Source: Triplophysa rosa (lineage: Eukaryota; Chordata; Actinopteri; Cypriniformes; Nemacheilidae). Taken from it: a DNA stretch of 64,000 nucleotides. Location: NCBI RefSeq assembly GCF_024868665.1, contig NC_079900.1, positions 23,183,039-23,247,038 of the forward strand, in the 5' to 3' direction. The translations under genes and the position numbers were made by a program. The stretch's first letter is position 1. The number at the start of each line of letters is the position of its first letter. The notes below the pieces were generated by a model. The model ran no database searches, was not told the DNA's origin, and was given only the letters and a program-made list of their open reading frames with translations. Shown piece by piece: positions 10,948 through 22,100 of this stretch.

Positions 10948-11639
10948 AGACGTGCTGTGCATTATCTTAAAATGATTTTCAGTTGTAATTAATCTGTTGT
11001 GGAATCCGTCTGTTCATTTTTGGCATTATTCATAATTAAGGGGGGTGTGGTCGCATTTTGAGTCATTTCAGCCAACTTGGGCCAAAGTGTGCTGCTTCTT
11101 TATGTTTCTGTGATTACACAGTACCTACTGAACATTTTGATGTATAATAAATCACAGTTTTGCTAAAATTACAATGTGTATGTTTAATTTTGTTTGGTGC
11201 CAATCCATGAAGTCCAATCCACATATTTTCTACAAATTTGCCATATTTTATGGTCTACATTCACACTTGAGTATTTAACGCACCAAAACTTTTCTCAAAT
11301 GTTTAGGTACATGTATAAAGGTCAGTTTGAGAGAGATTTTGTGTTGCTAAAATGAATATAAATAAAGTTATAGGCAAAACCAGCAGTATAAGATTTTTTT
11401 TTGTATTAACAATTATACACATTTATGGATCGTGACAAAAAACTGCAGGATATTTTGCGGAGAACTTTTAACATAAAGTCCAAAAGGGTGTTGTCTAAGC
11501 AACAATGCATTTAAAAAGTAGTGCCCAGGTGTGGGAACGAAAATCAATTTCTAGCCACTTTTTCCTAGTTCACATTATGGCCTACCAAGTTGGCTTTATT
11601 TTAATGTAATGGATGCTCGTTTCCATTTGGAATTCACCC

Positions 11640-12215
11640 TTAACGGCTAACTCCGCCAAAAATTTAAGTTCTGCAATTAATTACTCATCCTCAAATAGTT
11701 TAACATCTGTATGACCTCCATTTTTAAAACGCAAATTAAGGTAGTTTCGGAAGCTTTCTGACTCCTCAGATTGCAACGCAACCAAACACACGAGCCACAC
11801 GAGAGTGAATCCGGTGTCAGCATCGCTCGAAGCATGCGCGTTCTGACCACACAGGCTCTACATCAGAACGTGCATGCGTCGAGCAATGCGTGGCTCGCGG
11901 GAACGCGCGCTGGAAACTAACACTCAAATCATGAAGCTTTTGAATATAGTCGTTAGTTTTGTTTGTTTGTGGACAAAAAGTATCATTGTCGCATTATATT
12001 AATCTATACTGAACCACCTGAGTCGCTTGGACAATTTTACGATGTCTTTAGGGACTTTCAGCGCTTTGAAAATTGGTTACGTTGCAATCTAAAGAGGAGT
12101 CAGAAAGCTTCCAAAACTACCTTAATTTGCGCTTTTTGGAAAAATGGAGGTCATACAGATGTTAAACTACTTGAAGGTGAGTAATTAATGGTAGAATTTT
12201 CATTTTTACCATTTA
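11640..12215. repeat. Large foldback repeat
   Basis: TTAATTACTCATCCTCAAAT...ATGACCTCCATTTTT (about 11680-11735) is mirrored by AAAAATGGAGGTCATACAG...AAGGTGAGTAATTAA (about 12140-12188), giving arms of roughly 90 bp around a 400-bp CpG-rich loop. It resembles an older, diverged cousin of the palindromic MITEs. It sits directly before the putative caskin2 promoter. Confidence 0.6.
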
Positions 12216-12612
12216 ACAGAAACTTTTCCCAGCGACTCGTGGCCCTTTCGGCGTTCCATACAGACGCAGACGTCACGTTCAGTGGGACGAGTGTGTGTGT
12301 GACTCCACTCATTCACGGGATCTACAGGCACATGCAAATCCCTGCCAAAGGGAAGCAAAGTCTGGAGTTTAACGACACCAAATGACGAGAAAATACCTTG
12401 TTGAACACTTGTGTGCGAGTAACAACCCTCAAGTGTTTACATGTATAATGCAGTGCGTTTAGCTATTATATAACGGTAAGTCGAGTAAAAGTGGACTTTA
12501 AGTTAGTTGTTGAAGTGTCCGGACAGGAGCGAGTGAACCAGCGACCGATCGTGGACCCGCGTTTATGCCAACAACCCTACAGCGAGAACGAGTGCCTGAA
12601 ACTATCTTCAAG
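12216..12612 (+). promoter_or_regulatory. Candidate caskin2 promoter and non-coding first exon
   Basis: CpG-rich for this window, with GACGTCA (half-palindromic CRE) near 12268 and no TATA box. The block GACAGGAGCGAGTGAACCAG... ends CTATCTTCAAG followed by GTAAGAAT, a strong splice donor at 12613. Position upstream of the caskin2 start codon, strand and composition suit a 5' UTR exon. This is inferred from sequence composition only; a transcript is needed to confirm it. Confidence 0.4.
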
Positions 12613-13467
12613 GTAAGAATGCAATTCAGTTCACAATTGTTTCTGTAAGATGTTTATCGCAACTTAAATGTGGATCATGAGTAATGGTTTTAAGTTGGTT
12701 AGTGTTGTAAAAACAGGCTGTAGGTGGTTGTGTTGAAGAGGTAACGTTAAGTTGTCGCGCTCGTGTTTTATGTAGTCGCGATACTTCACCGAATGATCAT
12801 TTACATCTCTTCGGCAAATACATATTTCCACAGTATACATAGTTTCCGTCAAAAACGTTTATATTGTTGTTGTTAATAGTGTGTAAATTAGTTATACGTT
12901 AGCATTGTTTTTATTTATTTATATCTGTAAACGGTGCTATAAGCTTAATTTTGATTATGCTATTACCAAGTTCCCAAGGGTTTACTGGAGTAACTATGAT
13001 GTATAATACATGTATGTTTTTTTTTATCGCAAACAATGGTTAATAAAGTAATTTTAAGAACACCTTTACTGAACTTGAACTATTTACAAACCAGAATCTC
13101 CTCTAAACTGATCATATAAGACGTGTCTCTCTAGAGATGGACGTTGTATTATAGTCCTTTATGCATGTTTTGTTGTTATATAGAAGTGGTTTGGCACTTA
13201 TGATGTGGATGCTCCAAGGGTGCTGGAGGATAAAAGTACAATTTAGATTTCACCCATAAACACACAGGCATTCATTCCTCGAACATCCAGAAAATGCTGT
13301 TTAAATAAACTGTCCTTGGGTTGGAAGTAGGACGTCCCATTCCAGACATCTGTCAGCTGAGTTTAAGTGCAATTTGTCAGATTTTATAGCGTTATTTGTA
13401 CCAGCAAAGAACAAAAACATGCATGAAAAATGCCTTAATTTATTAAAATGTCTATTTTCTTAGTTTT
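12613..13467. other. Putative caskin2 5' intron, nothing recognised
   Basis: AT-rich, no exon and no repeat boundary seen. Confidence 0.35.
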
Positions 13468-13706
13468 ACCCTTACGAAAATAAACCATGTTTTTTTGTGG
13501 TACAAGAGTAGTAACCATGGTTTTTTGGTGCATTGATTACTTGGGGCAAAACCATGGTTTTACTACAGTAACCATCGTTTACTATGCTTTTTACAAAAAC
13601 ATGGTTTTCAAAACCGTGGTTATTTTGTGATAACCATTGCTTTACTACAGTAACCATGTTTTTTGGTTTTAACTGTAGTAAAACCATGGTCAATTTTCGT
13701 AAGGGT
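13468..13706. repeat. Small MITE with AACCATGGTT-rich interior
   Basis: 239 bp with inverted ends ACCCTTACGAAAAT and ATTTTCGTAAGGGT. The inside carries repeated ACCATGGTTTT / TACAGTAACCAT units that can fold on themselves. No coding sequence. Confidence 0.75.
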
Positions 13707-13956
13707 ATGCTTTGACATATCACGTTTGCCTGTGTAAAATTCCACTAAAGATTTTTTCAAGTGTTTATTTATTTTTCTGCGTTTCAGGTCATACAGAATG
13801 CTGATATGTAAAAACAAACAAAAATAAACTTCTCAGTCGATAATCCAAATTTGGTTTGCCAGTACTACCATTGCCTACATAGTATTACTAACATCACTCA
13901 TTTCTGAATCTCCCCCAGTTTTTTTGTTATTGAAATAACAGGCATGCTGTATGGAG

Positions 13957-14121
13957 TCAAGGGCTGTTTAGGAGGTTACACATCTTGGGCGTAACCTAAA
14001 GATCGTAGGTTCAAACCCTGCAAGAGTTGATGCATGAACTATCACCATTGTGTCTTTTATCAGGTTGACTGAACATTTAGTGAAAGATACTTTGGATAAA
14101 AGCAAATGATTGTTTGACTAA
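13957..14121 (+). repeat. Degenerate tRNA-derived SINE
   Basis: A B-box-like GGTTCAAACCC at 14008-14018 lies in a tRNA-like head, and the 3' part ends ACTTTGGATAAAAGCAAATG, the tail common to many teleost SINEs (GGATAAAAGCRTCTGCTAAATG). Diverged and without a visible target duplication. Confidence 0.6.
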
Positions 14122-14341
14122 AGGACAGCGCGTCAGTGTAGCAGTGACGTCAGTGGCTACACATTGGAGTTTAACATTCTAAAAAACATCAGGGCACAAA
14201 TGAGTGGAAATGTTTTGCTCAATGGAAATAACCTCTTTCTTATATCCCAAGCAACAGTGTAAGTGCAATGTGTGCAACGGTCAGCAATGTCTTTGAGCTG
14301 TGTAACCATTAAAACCTTGACCTCCATAGTTTAGCCAATAT

Positions 14342-14759
14342 GTCACCCTGGATCACAAAACCAGTCATAAGTAGCACAGGAACTTTTTTAGCAAAAGCTC
14401 AAAATACATTGTGTGGGTCAAAATGATCGATTTTTCTTTTATGCCAAAAGTCATTAGGATATTAAGTAAAGATCATGATACGTGAAGATATTTTGTAAAT
14501 TTCCTACCGTAAATATATAAAAACTTGTGAGTGGATGGCTTGCTACAGCGCCTCCGATGAACAACTTTAAAGGCAATTTTCTCAATATTTAGATTTTTGC
14601 ACCCTCAGATTCCAGAGTTTTAAACAGTTGTATCTCGGCCAAATATTGCCCTATCCTAACAAACCATACATCAATTACTCCACTTTCAGATGATGTAAAA
14701 ATCTCAATTTCGGAAAAATTGACCCATAAGACCCATAAGGTTTTGTTGTCCAGGGTCAC
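14342..14759. mobile_element. MITE with GTGACCCTGG(A)-type inverted ends
   Basis: The left end GTCACCCTGGATCACAAAAC mirrors the right end GTTTTGTTGTCCAGGGTCAC. About 418 bp, non-coding. A frequent cyprinid repeat. Confidence 0.7.
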
Positions 14760-15090
14760 GGAATAGGCGTATGTGTTTTGGCTTTACTTTATTTGGCTTT
14801 CCATGCCATAAAAAGCACCTGTAAACATGATAATAGAGTTCAATCCAAACGTTGGCCATCAAAACAGCACTCCACCCTCTCACTCTCAGAAAATCTTGCA
14901 CATTGTCAGTGGTTTGGCAACAAAGCGAACGAGTGTATAAAGACCAACTATTGGCCCTGAGGGAGAAGATGTGATTACAGCTATTGAGACTGACAGCTTT
15001 GCTCACTCCTTCTGTCTCTTTGGGTGTGTAGAGAAAGCAAGATATTATACAACAGGGCAATGATTATATGACAGCTGTGTGATGCTTTTT

Positions 15091-15456
15091 TGGGATACTT
15101 CACTCAAAAATGAAAATTTTGTCATCATTCAATCACCCTCAATTTGTTTCAAATCTGTATAAATGTCTTTGTTCTGATGAACACAGAGAAAGATATTTGG
15201 AAGAATGATTATAACCAGACAGAGTTTTCCCCCGTTAGTCAAAAGTGCCCCAGAACTGTTTGCTGTCCTACATTCTTCAAAATGTCTTCTGTGTTCAACT
15301 GAACAAAAAAATGATGAAGTAATTTTTCCTACTATGGAAGTCAATGGGGGGCAAAATCTGTTTGGTTATAAGCATTCTTCCAAATGTCTTTCTCTGTGTT
15401 CATCAGAAGGCGAGTAAATGATGACAGAATTTTCATTTTTGGGTGAAGTATCGCTT
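15091..15456. repeat. Palindromic GGGATAGTTCACCC-type MITE (copy 3)
   Basis: Runs from GGGATACTTCACTCAAAAAT to ATTTTTGGGTGAAGTATC with mirrored internal blocks (TCTTTGTTCTGATGAACACA vs TGTGTTCATCAGA). Followed at once by a half copy. Confidence 0.75.
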
Positions 15457-15460
15457 TAAA

Positions 15461-15535
15461 TAAAAATGTTGTCATCATTTAATCACCCTCAAGTTGTTCC
15501 AAATCTGTATAAATTTCTTTGTTCTGATAAACAAC
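15461..15535 (+). repeat. Half copy of the palindromic MITE
   Basis: AAAAATGTTGTCATCATTTA...TTTCTTTGTTCTGATAAACA matches the left arm of the preceding element and then stops. It is a truncated tandem neighbour. Confidence 0.65.
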
Positions 15536-15618
15536 ACAGAGCTTCACTTTCTCGGTCCTGCTGCTTTTTACTTGGCGTTTGTAGTAACTACTGTTTTTCT
15601 TGCCGACTCCTTTTTCAG

Positions 15619-16053
15619 GTTCTGGTGTGTCGGTCCAAACGCTCCAGTCCTCCCAACCTACTAAACCACAGCATCGACAGGGCCTCTGCATTCCCAGAAA
15701 CTGAGCTCCACGCCACTCAGAAAAGGGTCTGGAAACTTGAGAACGAAAAACGGAAAGCGATTCGTACGGCAAAATTGAATTTCCAGTTCTCCCTAGCTTT
15801 CACATCCACAGCCAGACAGAGAGCTGAATGACATGGCCAGTTGAGTTTCATGACGTGATTGTTGGAGGGATACAGATATCTGGTTGCTTGTGGTTCCCTC
15901 AGACGTCTGGCTGACACCCCCTGCTGAAGACATCTTTGCCAAAACAGAATTGTGGGATAGGTTCGTGCAGTGGTTGTGCCTCTGTATGGAGGTGTAAGGG
16001 AAGAGCAGGACTCTTGAGGGACTTGAGGGTGGAGTTCCGGCTAGTAGGAGATC
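15619..16053 (+). other. Putative caskin2 5' UTR, contiguous with coding exon 1
   Basis: A pyrimidine-rich acceptor (CTCCTTTTTCAG) precedes 15619, and the sequence then runs without a donor into the caskin2 start codon. It contains short upstream ATGs (for example ATGACATGGCC near 15828). Assignment as 5' UTR is inferred. Confidence 0.4.
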
Positions 16054-16147
16054 ATGGGAAAAGAGCAGGATCTTCTGCACGCGGTCAAGCATGGAGATCT
16101 CGCCACAACGCAGAAGCTTCTGGCCAAGGTCAAAGCTAGCAAAAGCA
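16054..16147 (+). CDS. caskin2: caskin2 coding exon 1
   Basis: 94 nt with donor GTAAGT at 16148. Encodes [20 protein letters not shown] and then [11 protein letters not shown], the Caskin N-terminus, which forms the cap helix pair before ankyrin repeat 1. It ends after the first base of a lysine codon completed 23.6 kb downstream. Confidence 0.93.
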
Positions 16148-19100
16148 GTAAGTTACCATTTATTACATCTTATCCTATCACGTGCGTTTGTGTGCGGTGA
16201 TGACAACATGTTTATCCGTGAAGCTCCATGTTCCTCCATCGACACAAGCAATTACACTACTGCTGAGGTGTTGACAGATGCACTTTGAACAGTCTGAACA
16301 GTCTGAATAGTCTTCCGATGGTTTTGTTGTAATGTACTTGTGCGGATGCCAACAGGAAAGTGTTGTTGCTCAGAGGTTGCTCTTTTATAGCTCCATTCAA
16401 TGGAGTTATTAGTTGTTTCCTTTAAGTATCAACTTGGTCTCAGATGTTTCTACTGTAAAATTGCTTTGGAGGAATATGAGACGATTGTTCAAAAACATGA
16501 AGAGTATTGAGGTGTAAAATGAATGTAGATTTTATAGTAGAGATAGCCAGTTATTCAGAGTGATATCTGCCGATACCGATTCTGAAGATTAAATTAATAT
16601 TTCTTAATATATTGATGATGATGATATGGATACATTTGAGGAGAACTGTTTCCGTTCATGTTAACATCTTCAATAATATTGACTTTTGATTGCAGACTTG
16701 ACAAATCTGAGCTTTGTTTGTGATATTATTGAGATCTCTTCTGAACCCAGACCTCATTGCTTTCCATTTCATTTCATAAATCTCTAGGTGAAATAACTGA
16801 GATGTTATCAACTTGCATGTTGTTTTTCTTATGGGTGGTTGATAAAAAGGCTAGCTGAAATGTGTGAATGATAACATTTGAATTGTGGAAATCTGCTTGG
16901 CTTTCTACAGAATTGTATGGATGCGCATTCCCACAAATCATTGTTAACAGCGATTCAACAGTTTTTTTCACAATATTTCACATTTATTTACTTTTCATTC
17001 CAGAGGTCTCACCCAGCGATAAGACCTTTTCTTGGGGTAGAAAAGGGGTCAGAGTTCAGAAGCTGCTTGTCAGTTAAAGAGTGATTGCTAGTGAGTGTTG
17101 TTTTGGTTATAGGCTTCGGAGAGCCTCAATCCTGTCTCTTGTTCCCAGTCCCACCAATTAGCCCTCGCTGGAACCCCTTTATCTTTTCTCCTAATACACG
17201 ATCTACAAGAGCAGTGTGACTGGGCTTTGAAACACCTTGCCAACAGGGTTCTGATAACATCAACAGACTTTAGTGTTAGCGTTGTTCTCTGCTTTTATCT
17301 CTTTACTGCATTACATTAAGAGCAAGCTGTACCCTGTTAGCCTCACACTCATCTCCAGCATGATTGGCTCGTCTTTTCTGTGATGTGGTGTGAGACTGTA
17401 AAGGGACCTCCCAAACTGCCAGACGTTAAGAGATGGATGTGGTATTTTCTACATTTCACTCTGTTCTGCTAATATATGAAGCCGGTTATTAAAGCAATAT
17501 GCCACTCAAGAGCCTTTATTACAGTTTACTAGAGTTTTTGTACAATTACAACAGTACAATCGAGTCAAATACATTTCTATTGTGCTTTTACATTTTGCAT
17601 TTGTGTAAAACAGTTTTACAGTAAATACATATTACGAAGAGTAGTAACAAAAAATCATGAAATATAGAGAATTATTGCAAATCTCTTCCAATAGATGTGC
17701 ATTGGCGAGACTGAAAATAAGTGTCTGTAAGTTTGTAATTGGACCGTAATATTTATAGTGCTATTAAAGGGATAGTTCACCCAAAAATAAAACTTCTGTC
17801 GTTATTTATTCACATTCATGTGGTTCAAAATTTGTATATGACTCTTTCTTCTGTGCAACACAAAAGATATTTTGAGAAATATCTCGGTGATTTTGAGTTC
17901 ATATAATGGAAATCCCGGGGGGGGGGGGTCGTGGGGGGGTAGCAATGTTGTTTGGTTATTAATGTTCTTCAAAAGAAAATCAAGAGTGAAAAAATGATGC
18001 AGTCAATTTCATTTGTGGGTGAACTATTACTTCAAAACGATAGTTCAGAGGCAAAGCAAAATTACACCATGTTTTACTCGCCCTCAAGGCATCCGTGTAT
18101 ATGACTTTCTTATTTCAGACGAATACAGTCGGAGTTATAATACCATTTATCTTGGCTCTTCCAAGCTTTATAATGGGAGTGAATGGAGGATCAGATTTTG
18201 AAGCTTCAAAAAGTGCATCCATCGATCAACAAACTGCCTTCTGAAGCCGTTTGATGCGTTAAACTTTATTAATGATAATGTCTAACTTCCGTTATCCGTC
18301 GGCCGTGAGTGCATGAGAGGGTGACGTTCTGCCAAATGATGCAGTGGTGTCGTAAATTCCGGTGACGAACGCGGCAGCGCAGAGAAGACGGCAAAACAAA
18401 AAGTGTATTTAAATAACTATTATCACGTTTTTCATAAGATGTATATTAGGGCTGAAACGATTCTTCGAGTAATTCGAATACAAAAAATCATCGAGGCAAT
18501 TTTTGTTTCCTCGAAGCTTTGTTTAATCCATTTAACTACAATACACACTGAGCACTGCGTTTCCCCACGGACTGTTATTACTGACGCACAGCCCGCTAAA
18601 CTCTATTCATGTTACAGGGCTCTCAAGTCTCACACATTCACCGTGAGACACACGCATTTTAGTCTGTTCACATGCTCACGCGTATTTCTCATGCTGATAA
18701 ATGAATGATATCTTATTGAAATGGTGAACTGCTATTTTACTTGGTTTTAGTCTATTTTGCGAGTGAAACGGCTGCATTGAGTCCATAAAACTAGATTTGG
18801 ACTAGTGGATGCCGAATCATGTTATTTACACATGCCATCTATCTGTCTGTTCTGCGTGTCTGAGTGAATGAACTGCACAGTTTAACGTGCTACACGCGTG
18901 ATGCTCATGAATTTGTCTGCGTCTGCGCTGAATGAGGACATGAACACATGAACTTCATCTCCAGAGTTGCTCTGAGAGTTTATTTCAGAACATTTTACTG
19001 AGCGAAGCTAACGCCCTAAAAAATAAGGGTCTTACGACGACTTGCCAAAATAAAAGTCCGGTTAACTCAGTATTTTTATGTGGACAAATACTGTATATTA

Positions 19101-22100
19101 CTATTTAATAGTAAAAAATAAACAAACTAATTTAGATAAAGTAAATGCATCATGCATAAGCTGAAGTTAGTTGTTTACCTTTGAGATTCTTTCTATTTTT
19201 ATTAATGTTTCTTATTTATACATTTGTATTAGGCCTATATTGCATTTTGAATGGAATATGGCAATGGAATGTACTAAATGGGTTTAGTTTTCACAGATAT
19301 TCATGTATGCAATTTCAGCAATAAATATGTTAATTTTTCTAAAAAAAAATTGAAGAGACCCGTCTTATTTTCTCTTGTATATTTAGTATTGCTCTTTAAT
19401 AAAGAAAAAGCGCTTATTATCCGAATACCCGATTAATCGATGGAAAATCAGTAGAATACTCGATTACTAAAATAACCGATAGCTGCAGCCCTAATGTATA
19501 TTAACAAACTTTAAAAATAATTGTCTGTTTTTAATAGAGTGACTGAATGAATGATTAAATTGCGCATAAACAGTAGGCATTTATGTTACCTTCTGTCGAA
19601 TTTGTTTTATGCTCAAATGTGACTGGTTTACATTGTCAATTCAGACCTTTAAACCAGATTGAATCTGATAAATGAGTGCAGTTTTGGTGTTTTACTTCGC
19701 CTCTTTATCGCGCTACTCTTTTAATCTTCATTTCATAACATACTGAAAGAACTTCACACCTGGAGTGACCTTTATGGACCTTAAATACACCTGCTCAGGT
19801 GAGTATTGAGCATGTCCGTGCTTGTAATTATGCGACACAGGGGAGTTCGTCCTTTGAAGCTTGTGTGCTCTTGTTGGGAAGGTTTTTGTATTTTCTCGCG
19901 AAAGGCCGTATGCTTTTGACCACACAACATAGGGAAAGACAAATCTCAAAGTAAAAAAACCCCAAGAAGCTATCCCTTTAATGTGATGATGTTTCTGCAG
20001 AAACAAGCAATCATATTTCCTTAGGAACTGCAGGTCTAGTTGTTTGAACACCTGGTTACCCAGACTTCCCTTTTGACCGGTGTGCTTTTGAGGAAATAAC
20101 AGGTTACGCTTGGACTGGAACTGCAGGATTCAATTTCCAAGGCCAGCAAGAGGTCAGTTTGATAACCCGGCAGCACCTCGGCTATTCTTTACCCAAGTGT
20201 CAGTAAACATGCCCAGATAACACACACACTTCATGACGGGACGGGGTTGCGAGTTGATTTCAGCCGTGAGCACCTCTTTTGTCTCTTCTTTCCAATCAAG
20301 GCCCGAGCCATTGTTCGTGTGGCAAGCTAGCTGAGTTATTGCTCCATAATGTCATCTTTAGTGTGCTCGGGGTCATAAAGGCATTCATACAGTCATTAAC
20401 ACACGGCGGGCTTTGTGGCCCTCATCCTTCAGGCTGAAGAAGGCCTGGCCAGCTGACTAGCCTACCCAGCATGTCTCCACCCCTCTGTCCCCGCTGCTTT
20501 GTCCGAGTCCCCGAGGGGCTGCGCCACAGCTTGTCAGATTACCCACGATCCTTTGTTCGAACTCACAGTCTCGCTAATTCATCACCTTGCGTTTCATACA
20601 CGTGCTCATCAAGGCCCTGCATTGGCACGACGCGCAACGCAACAGACAACACCCTCTGTCGCATCTATTGATGATGAACGCATCCAGTTTCTCTTGACAT
20701 CTGCCATCGCCACTTTGCTTTCTCCTTGCTGCAGACGCTCGTAAATCATGATGACCCAGATGGTGCCCAAACAGATTAGAGGGCATTATAGGTTAAAGAG
20801 AGACCCCGGAGCATGCTTCAGTTTATAAACACTTCATATCGTGTCCTGTTCTTATTGAGCTCTATTTAGTTTGTAATCTTTGTGTTTAGTGAAATGCATT
20901 GGAAAGTTCTCATTGTGAGTCGGACAACATCGGATGTACTTCTGCTACTTACTCTGCTACTTTTGTACGGCTGGTTTTTGCTCCGTGACCTTTTCTTTCC
21001 ATCTTCACAATAACAGATGTAAGTCCGAGGTTGGCAGGAATTATAGTAGTATTTGTTTGCCTGTACGATGTTGCTTCAATCTGTGGAGTAATCTTCTTTG
21101 AATCCCAATTTCCCAGATGTTTGATTCCAAAAATGGTGTTGTTTTTAATTTTGGGATATTTACAGTTAAGGTACAACCATTTTGCGTCAGAGAGGGGTGT
21201 CACAAATAGAAACAAATGACTTAATACTGGAGCGCTTTGTGTACAGGTTTATATCTTGGTTGCACGTGGATGTTTTCCAGACATCTGTGGAATGTGATGT
21301 TTTGATCATTTGGGCATTTACTTTTTTTTTTTAGCAAAGTCGTTCCCTGTCGAATGTAAAAAGGTGAATGACTTGGAAACATACAATTGAATTAATATAT
21401 CTCCTATTGTTTTTTGAATGCATGAAACATGTTTGTAAGAAAAATTACCATCACATAACTGTATTTAATCCATAACTTTTACCTCTTTGCCACCACCATC
21501 ACTACATACCATAACTCCTTAACTAGACGCAGGGATAGTTTTTAGAGTGTACTTTATTTCATTTTTATTTATTTATGTGTGCATTCACGTTGCCTTCAAT
21601 TTAATACAATTTAATACGTATATAATAAAGCATTATATGGTCTTTTGGATCTAAATACAATCAATAAATGAGATGTGAAAGTGACCCCATAGTTGACCAT
21701 GTTTAAGGGGATAATGGGATGTTGGTAACCGAACAACGGCGGTACTCCTTCACTTGCATCGGTTTTGTGTCCATACAATGCAAGTGAATGGGTACCGCCA
21801 TTGTTCGCTTACCAACATTCTTCAAAATATCTTCTTTTGTGTTCTGCAGGTGAAAAGAAGTCATACAGGTTTGAAATGACAAGAGGGTGAATAAACGATG
21901 ATTCATTTTTGGGAGAACTATCACATTGAACATGGAGTAGAGACTAGAGCTTCTTTTCTTGTTTTCCTGAATGGCCCCAAACTCATTCATTGTGTCTGCT
22001 TGCAGTTATTTACTCCAGCTTGTAGTGTAATGTAGTTAAACACAACGGTCTAGTCCACCTGACATCTTATCAGAGAAAAAAGCTGTCATGACGGTTCTCA

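Larger units (their letters stand above)
8614..11584 (+). mobile_element. Unclassified DNA transposon with ~140-bp terminal inverted repeats
   Basis: The left end, TAGGCCGTAAGGTGAA... to about 8750, is an imperfect inverted copy of the right end, about 11440-11584, which ends ...TTCACATTATGGCCTA. Shared blocks in order are TAGGCCRTAAKGTGAA, TTTTCGTT, CGTTCCCA, GGGCACTA, AAAAGTTCTCC and CTGCAGTTT. CCA flanks both sides (8611-8613 and 11585-11587), a possible but weak 3-bp duplication. Inside are a broken multi-exon gene (8886-10947), a downstream AATAAA near 11147 and a secondary SINE insertion. I do not recognise the superfamily from termini or protein. Confidence 0.65.
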
